Shown: positions 16,481 to 23,464 of the stretch, in pieces | Layout: each line of letters begins with the position of its first letter | Numbering within the stretch: the first letter of the stretch is position 1 | NCBI RefSeq assembly: GCF_003096035.1 | Contig: NZ_CP029186.1 | Coordinates: forward strand, 2,121,001-2,185,000 | Reading direction: 5' to 3' | DNA length: 64,000 bases | DNA from: Flavobacterium album | Lineage (GTDB): Bacteria > Bacteroidota > Bacteroidia > Flavobacteriales > Flavobacteriaceae | Notes under the pieces: generated by a model | Told to the model about the DNA's origin: nothing | Seen by the model: the letters and a program-made list of their open reading frames with translations, nothing else | The model's database searches: none | Made by a program: the position numbers and the translations under genes

Positions 16481-17818
16481 ATGGCAAAATTTGAACTGAA
16501 ATTACCCAAAATGGGCGAGAGTGTTGCAGAGGCAACGATTACCAATTGGTTAAAGAACGTGGGGGACCACATTGCGGCCGATGAGGCAGTTTTAGAAATT
16601 GCAACGGATAAAGTGGACTCTGAAGTGCCATCCGAAGTATCAGGGGTGCTTTCTGAAATCCTGTTCCAGGTGAACGACGTGGTGCAGGTGGGCCAGACCA
16701 TCGCCTATATCGAGACCGAAGGTGGTGTGGTGGTAGATGCCCCGAAAGAGGAAACTACCGCAGCGAATATCGATATCATCGAAAAAACGGTTGCGGCTGC
16801 TAAAGAAACCGCATCTGCGCCTGCCGATTTCTCCGGGTCTGATAAGTTCTTCTCGCCACTTGTGAAGAATATCGCAAAAGAAGAAGGAATATCTGTGGCC
16901 GAACTGGAAGCCATCAACGGTACCGGTAAAGAAGGCAGGGTAACCAAAAATGACATATTAGACTACGTGAAGGAAAAATCACAAAATCCAAATGCCAAAT
17001 CGCAAACCGTAGCTTCACAGCCTGCAGCTCAAAATGCGCAACCTGCAACTGTTCCACAACCAACAACCGCCAACCAGCAACCAAAAGCAATACCTGTTTC
17101 AGTTAACGGAGGTGACGAGATCGTGGAAATGGATCGTATGCGCAAGCTGATCTCCGGTTACATGGTACAGTCGGTGCAGACATCGGCACACGTACAGTCG
17201 TTCATCGAGGTAGATGTGACCAACATTGTAAAATGGAGGGATAAAGTGAAGAACGCATTCGAGAAAAGGGAAGGCGAGAAGCTGACCTTTACGCCTATAT
17301 TCATGGAAGCTGTAGCCAAAGCGCTGAAAGACTTCCCGGGAATGAACATATCGGTAGATGGCGAATACATCATTAAAAAGAAAAATATAAACCTTGGTAT
17401 GGCGGCGGCGTTGCCAAACGGAAACCTTATCGTTCCCGTGATCAAGAATGCCGACCAGCTGAACCTTGTAGGTATGGCCAAAGCGGTAAACGACCTTGGT
17501 AACCGTGCGAAAGCAGGCAAGCTGAAGCCGGACGATACACAGGGCGGAACGTACACCGTGACCAATGTAGGTACTTTTGGCAGCGTGTTCGGTACGCCGA
17601 TCATCAACCAGCCGCAGGTGGGTATCCTTGCCCTTGGAGCGATACGCAAAGTGCCGGCAGTGATCGAAACTCCTGAAGGTGACTTCATCGGTATCCGCCA
17701 AAAGATGTTCCTATCGCACAGCTATGACCACAGGGTTGTAGACGGTGCATTGGGTGGATCATTCGTTAAGCGTGTAGCCGATTACCTTGAAGCATTTGAC
17801 GTGAACAGGGATTATTAA
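16481..17818 (+). CDS. 2-oxoacid dehydrogenase complex E2 (dihydrolipoyl acyltransferase)
   Basis: The protein has 445 residues with three parts. The lipoyl domain (about 1-75) has the modified Lys in EIATDKVDSEVPS. After an acidic linker comes the E3-binding domain (about 120-165, FFSPLVKNIAKEEGISVAEL and GRVTKNDILDYVKE). An Ala/Pro/Gln linker leads to the catalytic domain (about 210-445), ending in SYDHRVVDGALGG with the His and Asp of the active site. It moves acyl groups from E1 to CoA. The E1 and E3 genes are not adjacent, so the substrate (branched-chain, pyruvate or 2-oxoglutarate) is not fixed by context; the sequence style favours the branched-chain type. Confidence 0.93.
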   Translation: MAKFELKLPKMGESVAEATITNWLKNVGDHIAADEAVLEIATDKVDSEVPSEVSGVLSEILFQVNDVVQVGQTIAYIETEGGVVVDAPKEETTAANIDIIEKTVAAAKETASAPADFSGSDKFFSPLVKNIAKEEGISVAELEAINGTGKEGRVTKNDILDYVKEKSQNPNAKSQTVASQPAAQNAQPATVPQPTTANQQPKAIPVSVNGGDEIVEMDRMRKLISGYMVQSVQTSAHVQSFIEVDVTNIVKWRDKVKNAFEKREGEKLTFTPIFMEAVAKALKDFPGMNISVDGEYIIKKKNINLGMAAALPNGNLIVPVIKNADQLNLVGMAKAVNDLGNRAKAGKLKPDDTQGGTYTVTNVGTFGSVFGTPIINQPQVGILALGAIRKVPAVIETPEGDFIGIRQKMFLSHSYDHRVVDGALGGSFVKRVADYLEAFDVNRDY

Positions 17819-17833
17819 TTTTCTGAAAATATA

Positions 17834-17864
17834 AAAAGAGTCCTGACAAAATCAGGACTCTTTT
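17834..17864. terminator. Strong bidirectional terminator after E2 gene
   Basis: A perfect 13-bp stem, AAAAGAGTCCTGA (17834-17846) with TCAGGACTCTTTT (17852-17864), has a 5-base loop and A/T flanks. It separates two convergent genes. Confidence 0.93.
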
Positions 17865-17889
17865 GCATTATACATGGTATAGGGATTTG

Positions 17890-18078
17890 TTAATATAACT
17901 CCGCCAGGTAATAGATCTGCCTTATAGTGTAATCATGCTCGTCCCTTCCTTTTGTCCCGGAACAGGTGTAAGTTATGGCGCCGTCTTTGTCATGGTTTAT
18001 TTTCCATACAAAGAGTGGGACCCGCAATCCAAATTTTCCTGCCTCGTAAACTTCGTCGTTTATGCTGAACTTTTTCAT
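17890..18078 (-). CDS. Small hypothetical protein, 62 residues
   Basis: I do not recognise this protein. It reads MKKFSINDEVYEAGKFGLRV with two beta-strand-like stretches (PLFVWKINHD; AITYTCSGTKG) and ends DYTIRQIYYLAELY. It is soluble, without a signal peptide. The start is ATG 18078 and the codon pattern looks coding. It lies convergent to the E2 gene behind a shared terminator, and divergent from the Bor lipoprotein gene. It may be a small beta-barrel (SH3-like) protein, judged only from strand spacing. Confidence 0.55.
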   Translation of the reverse strand: MKKFSINDEVYEAGKFGLRVPLFVWKINHDKDGAITYTCSGTKGRDEHDYTIRQIYYLAELY

Positions 18079-18255
18079 TTTTAAGTATTTAGCTAAATGT
18101 ACACATTAAATATGGATAGTTGCTTCCGGATGCGGTATATTTTTATCAAAATCTAAAAATAAATTTTATAATTATGTTTGGGTTTTCTATATTCGCCCCA
18201 ATTAGTGCCGGCTATTTACCGGAACAACAATTAACATAAAACAAATCAATTAAAA

Positions 18256-18549
18256 ATGAAAAAAGCAATCAAAATGAGCGCTATGGCTCTTGTAGCCGGC
18301 ATGATGCTGACTTCTTGCTACACGTACACTACAGTAGTGGGCGACGGAGCAAAAGGCAACCAGTCAACAACAAAATGGAACCACTATGTACTTTGGGGAC
18401 TTGCTCCGGTAGGTGTTTCTGATGCTAAACAAATGGCTGGAGGCGCAGAAGATTACACAGTAACTACAAGGCAGAGTTTTGTAAACGGACTTCTTTCCGG
18501 TATTACATTTGGCATCTATTCGCCAACAACTACTACAGTTACAAAATAA
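18256..18549 (+). CDS. Bor/Iss-type lipoprotein
   Basis: This 97-residue protein has a lipoprotein signal (MKKAIKMSAMALVAGMMLTS with Cys 21). The mature protein matches the Bor family: Y-T-Y-T-T-V-V-G-D-G-A, W-N-H-Y-V-L-W-G-L-A-P-V-G, and the near-diagnostic ending T-R-Q-S-F-V-N-G-L-L-S-G-I-T-F-G-I-Y-S-P. Lambda Bor and its Iss relatives are outer-membrane lipoproteins linked to serum resistance; in Bacteroidota the role is unknown. A TATGTTTG box lies at 18173-18180 and the leader is about 70 bases. A UUCG-loop terminator follows. Confidence 0.85.
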   Translation: MKKAIKMSAMALVAGMMLTSCYTYTTVVGDGAKGNQSTTKWNHYVLWGLAPVGVSDAKQMAGGAEDYTVTTRQSFVNGLLSGITFGIYSPTTTTVTK

Positions 18550-18558
18550 TTTATTCAT

Positions 18559-18590
18559 GAGGGAGGTTCGCCTCCCTCTGCTTTTATTTT
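18559..18590 (+). terminator. Rho-independent terminator of bor-like gene
   Basis: The stem GAGGGAGG (18559-18566) pairs with CCTCCCTC (18571-18578) around a TTCG tetraloop. A T-rich tail (CTTTTATTTT) follows. Confidence 0.87.
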
Positions 18591-18596
18591 CCCGTT

Positions 18597-18797
18597 TTGA
18601 AAAAAGCTATTTTCTATATCTCTATTATTGCCTCTCTCGGATTATTGATCAATATTTTGGATATTATCATTAACGACATGGAGCGCCTTACCCGTTTCGG
18701 CTGGGGCTACCTTACCGGACGCATTATCCTGCTGGCCATATTTGTGTTCCTTATATTTTTTATGTTCAGCAAAACCTACGGTAAAAGCGAAGAGTAA
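18597..18797 (+). CDS. Small membrane protein with TTG start
   Basis: The protein has 66 residues and two membrane segments, about 3-26 (KAIFYISIIASLGLLINILD) and 41-60 (GRIILLAIFVFLIFFMFSKT), joined by a short charged loop (NDMERLTRFGW). No ATG occurs before residue 28, so translation must begin at TTG 18597 (MKKAIF). The start lies within the tail of the preceding terminator, 19 bases after the hairpin, so expression probably depends on read-through of that terminator or on a promoter overlapping it. The function is unknown. Confidence 0.6.
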   Translation: MKKAIFYISIIASLGLLINILDIIINDMERLTRFGWGYLTGRIILLAIFVFLIFFMFSKTYGKSEE

Positions 18798-18806
18798 TAT
18801 CTGGTT

Positions 18807-19271
18807 TTAGGTTTTCAGTACAGTTAACAGTTCCTCCAGGAAGGCTGCCTGCCTTTCATTGATCAGGATTTTGGCTTCTTCGATAGCAAACCACCCTGCT
18901 TTGTCCACTTCGGGATAAATTTGTTTTCGACCCGATTTTGGCGGCCATTCCATTTCAAAAGTATTTGATGTAATAGTGCCGTCATCAAGGTCGCCTTTAG
19001 CTGCCCAGCACAAAACTTTCTTGCCTCCTTTTTGGGTGATAGATTGCAATTCGGTAAAAGGACCTTTCGGACTGTAACCTGTTTCTTCTTCAAATTCCCT
19101 CACAGCAGCATCCAGCGGTAGCTCATTTTGTAATAACTCGCCTTTAGGTATAGTCCACCAGCCTTCATTCTTTTTGGCAAAGAACGGCCCACCAGGGTGC
19201 ACCAGGAAAAATTGTATTTCCCCATCATTCATCCTGTACAGCAATATGCCTGCGCTTTGTTTCATGGGCAT
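18807..19271 (-). CDS. NUDIX hydrolase
   Basis: This 154-residue protein belongs to the family that cleaves nucleoside diphosphates linked to another group. The Nudix box is complete: G-E-L-L-Q-N-E-L-P-L-D-A-A-V-R-E-F-E-E-E-T-G-Y fits Gx5Ex7REUxEExGU. The N-terminal K-Q-S-A-G-I-L-L-Y-R strand and F-F-L-V-H-P-G-G-P-F-F fit the diadenosine-polyphosphate/8-oxo-type subgroup, but the substrate cannot be set. The first ATG (19271) overlaps the upstream stop codon by one base; ATG 19265 is equally possible. It forms an operon with the EcsC-like gene. Confidence 0.9.
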   Translation of the reverse strand: MPMKQSAGILLYRMNDGEIQFFLVHPGGPFFAKKNEGWWTIPKGELLQNELPLDAAVREFEEETGYSPKGPFTELQSITQKGGKKVLCWAAKGDLDDGTITSNTFEMEWPPKSGRKQIYPEVDKAGWFAIEEAKILINERQAAFLEELLTVLKT

Positions 19272-19921
19272 TATTCCGATAATATAAAGCTATGATAGTC
19301 CTTCCTGAAGTAGTCATCGGCAGCTTTCCCGAAACGCTGTAACGTGAAGTAATTGAATGTACCTCCCACCGCAGCGCCTATCCCGAAAGGAATCAGCCTG
19401 CCCAATACAGCGCCGCCACGTTTGGAACCATATTTGGTTACCAGCTTGCGGCCAATCTTCTGGTTCATGCGGTTGCGTATCCTGTCGGTGATATGCTTGT
19501 CAAAATGCTCAATGGTTATTTTTTCGCCTTTTGCCATTGCCGCATTTTCCGGAAGTACAACCCCGGCCCATATACCAAGCACTACGGTAAACTCGTCTTC
19601 AAAGTCGGCCTGAGTATCCTTTCCGTAAATAAGCCCGGTGCCATAACAGATCGATGCCATCCACCGCAGCATCAAAGCAATATCCGCAGAAACTGCTCCT
19701 GCCTCCATGGCAACTTGTGCAACAGTACCCAATCCCGGGATAACACCGGGCAGGGCAGAGGCTACACCTACCGATGTATATTTATTACGCGCCTTGTTGA
19801 TGTAAAGGCGTGACAGTTCTGCAGGCGTTTTGGCGGGATTATTGAGCCGCAGCATGCCGATGTCCCTGCGTATATCGGCAAAGGAAGGCATGACGCGGAG
19901 AATAAGCTTATGTAGGTCCAT
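19271..19921 (-). CDS. EcsC family protein
   Basis: This is a protein of about 216 residues. The central motif reads GVASALPGVIPGLGTVAQVA, followed by E-A-G-A-V-S-A-D-I-A-L-M-L-R. The C-terminal glycine-rich GRLIPFGIGAAVGGTFNYFT is the other typical EcsC feature, with several amphipathic or membrane-associated helices. EcsC proteins are named from the Bacillus ecs transporter operon, but their function is unclear. I start at ATG 19921 (MDLHKLILRVMPSFADIRRD); a GTG at 19963 extends the frame. The stop overlaps the NUDIX start, so they are co-transcribed. Confidence 0.78.
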   Translation of the reverse strand: MDLHKLILRVMPSFADIRRDIGMLRLNNPAKTPAELSRLYINKARNKYTSVGVASALPGVIPGLGTVAQVAMEAGAVSADIALMLRWMASICYGTGLIYGKDTQADFEDEFTVVLGIWAGVVLPENAAMAKGEKITIEHFDKHITDRIRNRMNQKIGRKLVTKYGSKRGGAVLGRLIPFGIGAAVGGTFNYFTLQRFGKAADDYFRKDYHSFILSE

Positions 19922-19996
19922 AGTGAAACGGTTATAACCTAAAGGTATTGATTTATAAGCCACACTATTCCCAAAGCAATATTAAAACATTGCGGA

Positions 19997-20257
19997 TTAA
20001 AGGCTTTTCAGGTCGTCATCAATTTCTACAGGATATTTGCTGAGGTACTTTTCCAACAGCTTTCCCTGCTTAAAGCTCAGTTTCCAGAGCACTTTATTAC
20101 TAATGGCATGGCTCCACAATTCTACATAAAAATTGTCAATGGCATACAGCAGCTTTTTCACTTCACCTTCAATACAGGCATCAATTAGCACACCCTCATC
20201 CCATAAGATACGGTACTGTTCCTCTTCGCTTAATCTCTTATATTCATTTAGCTTCAT
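19997..20257 (-). CDS. Small hypothetical protein, 86 residues
   Basis: I cannot name this family. The protein is acidic and helical: MKLNEYKRLSEEEQYRILWD, G-V-L-I-D-A-C-I-E-G-E, then YAIDNFYVELWSHAISNKVL and LLEKYLSKYPVEIDDDL. The sequence looks coding and resembles small Bacteroidota proteins in which a Y-x-L-x-D/E-x-x-F-Y-V-E-L-W core is conserved. It has no signal peptide and no partner gene in close spacing. Start ATG 20257. Confidence 0.65.
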   Translation of the reverse strand: MKLNEYKRLSEEEQYRILWDEGVLIDACIEGEVKKLLYAIDNFYVELWSHAISNKVLWKLSFKQGKLLEKYLSKYPVEIDDDLKSL

Positions 20258-20431
20258 ATCCTAAAATTACAATTCCTTCTTCAATTTATCAAGCATTGCT
20301 GCGCTTTTAGGAAAAACGTACTGGCACAGAATATAGTATGCAACCTGTCCCCGTATAAAAATACAGATTTATAACCCTTTAAAAATTAAGTAATTATTAG
20401 CAATTGCTTGGCAAAAATTAAGAATAGAAAA

Positions 20432-20698
20432 ATGGAACTTGCACCAGTAATCAAAAAAGGAAATGTTATGAGACTGCTACTGTTATTACCCAACTTTGCG
20501 CTGCTGGCCATATCAGGCTACAACCTTTCTGCCGGAAACAACAATCTTGCGGTTACGCTGCTGCACCTTATGGTAATGGCGCTATGCATTACGTTTGTCG
20601 CACTGATAGTGAAATCGATGTTTGCTATTAAGTACGTCGAAGTTCCGGAAACCGAAAATAACGAGGCGTACGAAGCGCTGGATCTCCAGCATTCATAA
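20432..20698 (+). CDS. Small membrane protein, 88 residues
   Basis: The protein starts at ATG 20432 (MELAPVIKKGNVMRLLLLLP) and has two membrane segments, about 13-31 and 41-63 (LLHLMVMALCITFVALIVKS). A short acidic C-terminal tail (VPETENNEAYEALDLQHS) probably faces the cytoplasm. The frame opens at a TTG 24 bases upstream, but the ATG is more likely. It is a single gene followed by a strong terminator. I do not recognise the family and propose no function. Confidence 0.65.
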   Translation: MELAPVIKKGNVMRLLLLLPNFALLAISGYNLSAGNNNLAVTLLHLMVMALCITFVALIVKSMFAIKYVEVPETENNEAYEALDLQHS

Positions 20699-20720
20699 GC
20701 CCATCTATATATAGCCAATA

Positions 20721-20750
20721 AAAAAGCTTCCGTTTTTGCGGAAGCTTTTT
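20721..20750. terminator. Bidirectional terminator
   Basis: AAAAAGCTTCCG (20721-20732) pairs with CGGAAGCTTTTT (20739-20750), a 12-bp perfect stem with a 6-base loop. It lies between convergent genes and serves rny on the minus strand. Confidence 0.92.
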
Positions 20751-20794
20751 TTATGGGAATAGTCTTGAAGTCTTATATCTAAAAATCCAACAGC

Positions 20795-22359
20795 CTACTT
20801 AGCTATATTCACCGCCCTTGTTTCACGGATCACGGTAATTTTTACCTGCCCCGGATAGGTCATTTCGGTTTGTATCTTGTGCGATATTTCGAAGGATAGG
20901 TTAGAAGCCATATCATCGCTAACTTTTTCGCTTTCTACGATCACACGAAGCTCACGTCCTGCCTGGATGGCATAGGCGCTTTTAACGCCCGGGAATCCGT
21001 AAGCGATATCCTCAAGGTCTTTAAGGCGCTGGATGTACGAGTCAAGTACCTGCCTCCTTGCACCCGGCCTTGCGCCCGAAATGGCATCACAAACCTGTAC
21101 GATAGGGGATAGCATCGATTTCATCTCTATCTCGTCGTGGTGGGCCCCGATAGCGTTGCACACTTCTTCTTTCTCACCATATTTTTCAGCCCACTGCATA
21201 CCAAGCAATGCGTGCGGAAGGTCGCTCTCCGCATCCGGCACCTTACCGATATCGTGGAGTAATCCCGCCCTTTTGGCAAGCTTAACGTTAAGCCCCAGCT
21301 CGGCAGCCATGATGCCGCAAAGCTTGGCTACTTCGCGCGAGTGCTGTAAAAGGTTTTGCCCGTAAGAAGAGCGGTACTTCATCCTTCCCACGATCTTTAT
21401 AAGTTCAGGGTGCAATCCGTGGATACCAAGGTCTATTACTGTACGCTTTCCTACTTCAATTATTTCATCCTCGATTTGTTTGGCAGTTTTGCCAACCACT
21501 TCCTCGATACGTGCCGGGTGTATCCTTCCGTCAGTCACCAGCTTGTGGAGTGAAAGGCGTGCAATCTCCCTCCTTACAGGGTCAAAGCACGACAGGATGA
21601 TCGCTTCAGGGGTATCGTCAACAATGATCTCAACGCCGGTAGCAGCTTCAAGCGCACGGATGTTACGCCCTTCGCGGCCAATGATACGCCCTTTAACGTC
21701 GTCCGACTCAATGTTGAATACCGATACGCAGTTTTCTACCGCTTCTTCGGTACCAACACGCTGTATGGTGTTTATGATTATCTTTTTGGCCTCCTGCTGT
21801 GCAGTAAGCTTGGCTTCCTCGATGGTGTCCTGTATATGCGACATGGCGCTGGTCTTGGCTTCTGCCTTAAGGCTTTCCACCAGCTGGTTTTTAGCTTCTT
21901 CTGCCGATAGGCCTGATATCACTTCAAGCTGGTCTACCTGGCTTTTATGCAGCCTGTCTATTTCCTGCTGCTTTTTGTCAAGGTATTCAATGCGGGTGTT
22001 GTAGTCGTTTATTTTTGCTTCCGCCTCTTCTGCCGATTTTTTAGCCCTTGCAAGCTCGTTAGATACCTGGGATTCTTTGTCACGGGTACGTTTTTCAGAC
22101 TCGGCTATCTTTTTATCCTTGCCAAGTATTACCTGCTCATGTTCGGCCTTAAGCTCAAGAAATTTTTCCTTTGCCTGCAGCAGCTTGTCTTTTTTATTGC
22201 TTCCGCTTCAATATTGGCATCTTTAAGTATTGAGGCTGCTTCTTTTTTAGCATTCTGTAGTAGGGTGGAAACATTTTTCTTTTCCAGGAATTTCGCGATC
22301 CCGAACCCGGCAGCTATTCCCACAATAGCCCCGATAATTATCATTAATGTACTGTCCAT
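20795..22359 (-). pseudogene. rny: Ribonuclease Y, interrupted by a one-base frameshift
   Basis: RNase Y is a membrane-anchored endoribonuclease that starts mRNA decay. The N-terminus (ATG 22359, [20 protein letters not shown]) is the membrane anchor. A long coiled coil follows, then a KH domain ([20 protein letters not shown]), an HD domain ([20 protein letters not shown], with [10 protein letters not shown]) and the end [10 protein letters not shown]. The frame breaks in the coiled coil at an A6 tract (minus strand 22195-22190). In the present frame translation stops after 76 codons. Adding one A restores [18 protein letters not shown] and an intact 521-residue protein. Everything else is conserved, so a sequencing error is more likely than decay. 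It is the last gene of the zapA/6S RNA cluster. Confidence 0.9.
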
Positions 22360-22392
22360 GGTTAGTTTGGTGTATTTTATATATAAAAAAAA

Positions 22393-22548
22393 GCCTACAT
22401 CAGTGGGGTATTGTATAAACTCGAAAAGACAAGTTTTGAGCTAACCCGCTGTTCAAGGATCTGCTCGGAGGCAGCATGCTATAGTAGCGGCGATTCGCCC
22501 ATTTTAAAGAATTGGCGTTGAGTTTATCAAATAGGTACTAATGTAGGC
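22393..22548 (-). ncRNA. ssrS: 6S RNA (6S-Flavo type)
   Basis: On the minus strand a 156-nt RNA is bounded by GCCTACAT (22548-22541) and ATGTAGGC (22400-22393), which pair. An inner pair, ATAAACTC with GAGTTTAT, extends the closing stem. The middle holds small hairpins (GGGCGAATCGCC; CTGCCTCCGAGCAG) around an open region, as in 6S RNA, which mimics an open promoter and binds RNA polymerase. A run of eight T follows the 3' end. It sits between zapA and rny, a location in keeping with the known zapA-6S linkage. The Flavobacteria form is the Rfam 6S-Flavo family. Confidence 0.85.
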
Positions 22549-22583
22549 AGTATTATTGACGTATGTAAAGAACGTATTTTTTA

Positions 22584-22877
22584 TTATTCGGAGAGAAGTC
22601 CGCTCAGTTTTTCATCCATTGTCCTCAGCCTTGCAAATGCAGCTTCAAAGTCGGCCGACCTGTCGATCTGCTTCTGTTCTGCCTGTGCCGCAAATTGCAG
22701 CGCACACATGGCAAGCACATCCTGCTTATCTCTTACTGCATAGTTTTCTTCGAACTGCCGGATCATCGCATCAATTTTCTTGGAAGCGCTCCTCAGCCCC
22801 TCTTCCTGTGCGGGGTCTACCGTTAGCGGGTATACCCTGTCGGCAATTGATATTTTGATCTTCAGCTTGTCTTCCAT
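22584..22877 (-). CDS. zapA: Cell division protein ZapA
   Basis: This 97-residue protein binds and bundles FtsZ filaments at the division ring. The N-terminal globular part (KLKIKISIADRVYPLTVDPA, then E-E-G-L-R-S-A-S-K-K-I-D-A-M-I) and the following long helix with DKQDVLAMCALQFAAQAEQ are typical of ZapA, as is the C-terminal coiled coil. It lies 3 bases downstream of a coiled-coil gene and 35 bases upstream of the 6S RNA. Start ATG 22877. Confidence 0.92.
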   Translation of the reverse strand: MEDKLKIKISIADRVYPLTVDPAQEEGLRSASKKIDAMIRQFEENYAVRDKQDVLAMCALQFAAQAEQKQIDRSADFEAAFARLRTMDEKLSGLLSE

Positions 22878-22880
22878 TGT

Positions 22881-23171
22881 TTAATCAGAAAGTTGTGCTA
22901 TGCAATAATCAATTTCGCGTATTAATGAATTTATTTTGAGTTTCGTTTCTCGTTTGTTGTCGTCACTGCCCAGCAATGAATTGGCCATTTTCAGCGATTC
23001 GTTCTGCTGTTTCAGCAAAGCGATCTCTTCATCCTGCCTGTTTATGACTGCCGCCGAACGTGAGATCCCGTTTTCCAGCTCTTGGTTCCTCTGTTGCAGC
23101 TTTTCCAGTTTTTGAACCAGCTTTTCCAGTTTACTTTCAAGAGAATCAACTATTTCGGTTAATCCGCTCAT
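22881..23171 (-). CDS. Coiled-coil protein upstream of zapA (ZapB-like position)
   Basis: This 96-residue protein is almost entirely coiled coil: MSGLTEIVDSLESKLEKLVQ, K-L-E-K-L-Q-Q-R-N-Q-E-L, and N-R-Q-D-E-E-I-A-L-L-K-Q-Q-N. It ends in a short helix, INSLIREIDYCIAQLSD. The location next to zapA and the shape suggest a division-ring partner like ZapB, but sequence identity to ZapB cannot be claimed. ATG 23171 is preferred over GTG 23180. TAACTTTG on this strand (23207-23200) is the promoter box for the whole cluster down to rny. Confidence 0.75.
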   Translation of the reverse strand: MSGLTEIVDSLESKLEKLVQKLEKLQQRNQELENGISRSAAVINRQDEEIALLKQQNESLKMANSLLGSDDNKRETKLKINSLIREIDYCIAQLSD

Positions 23172-23464
23172 TGCAGTCACTTTTCATTACATGATTTTAC
23201 AAAGTTAATATTACTTTAATTAGAAACAACTGTTTGATGAAAAAATATGAGTTAAATTAAAATTCTCATAATATATTGTATTGCAAATAAGTTATAAATA
23301 TAACACGTGTCGCTGATACACAGCTTTTTTGCTTCGATAGGAATACTTTTTTTCACTGTCGGTAAATTTTTCAGCATCATTTATGAAGCCTGCAAAACAC
23401 GTTTAATATTTAAGAATAATATAAATGCCGTTGCCTTATTAGCTGTTTTTTATATTTTAGCCCC

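Noticed and set aside
20795..22359. Two separate genes in place of rny (75-residue anchor and a 375-residue soluble protein)
   Set aside because: The region between is open in the frame of the second part and reads as continuous RNase Y coiled coil; only one base is missing.
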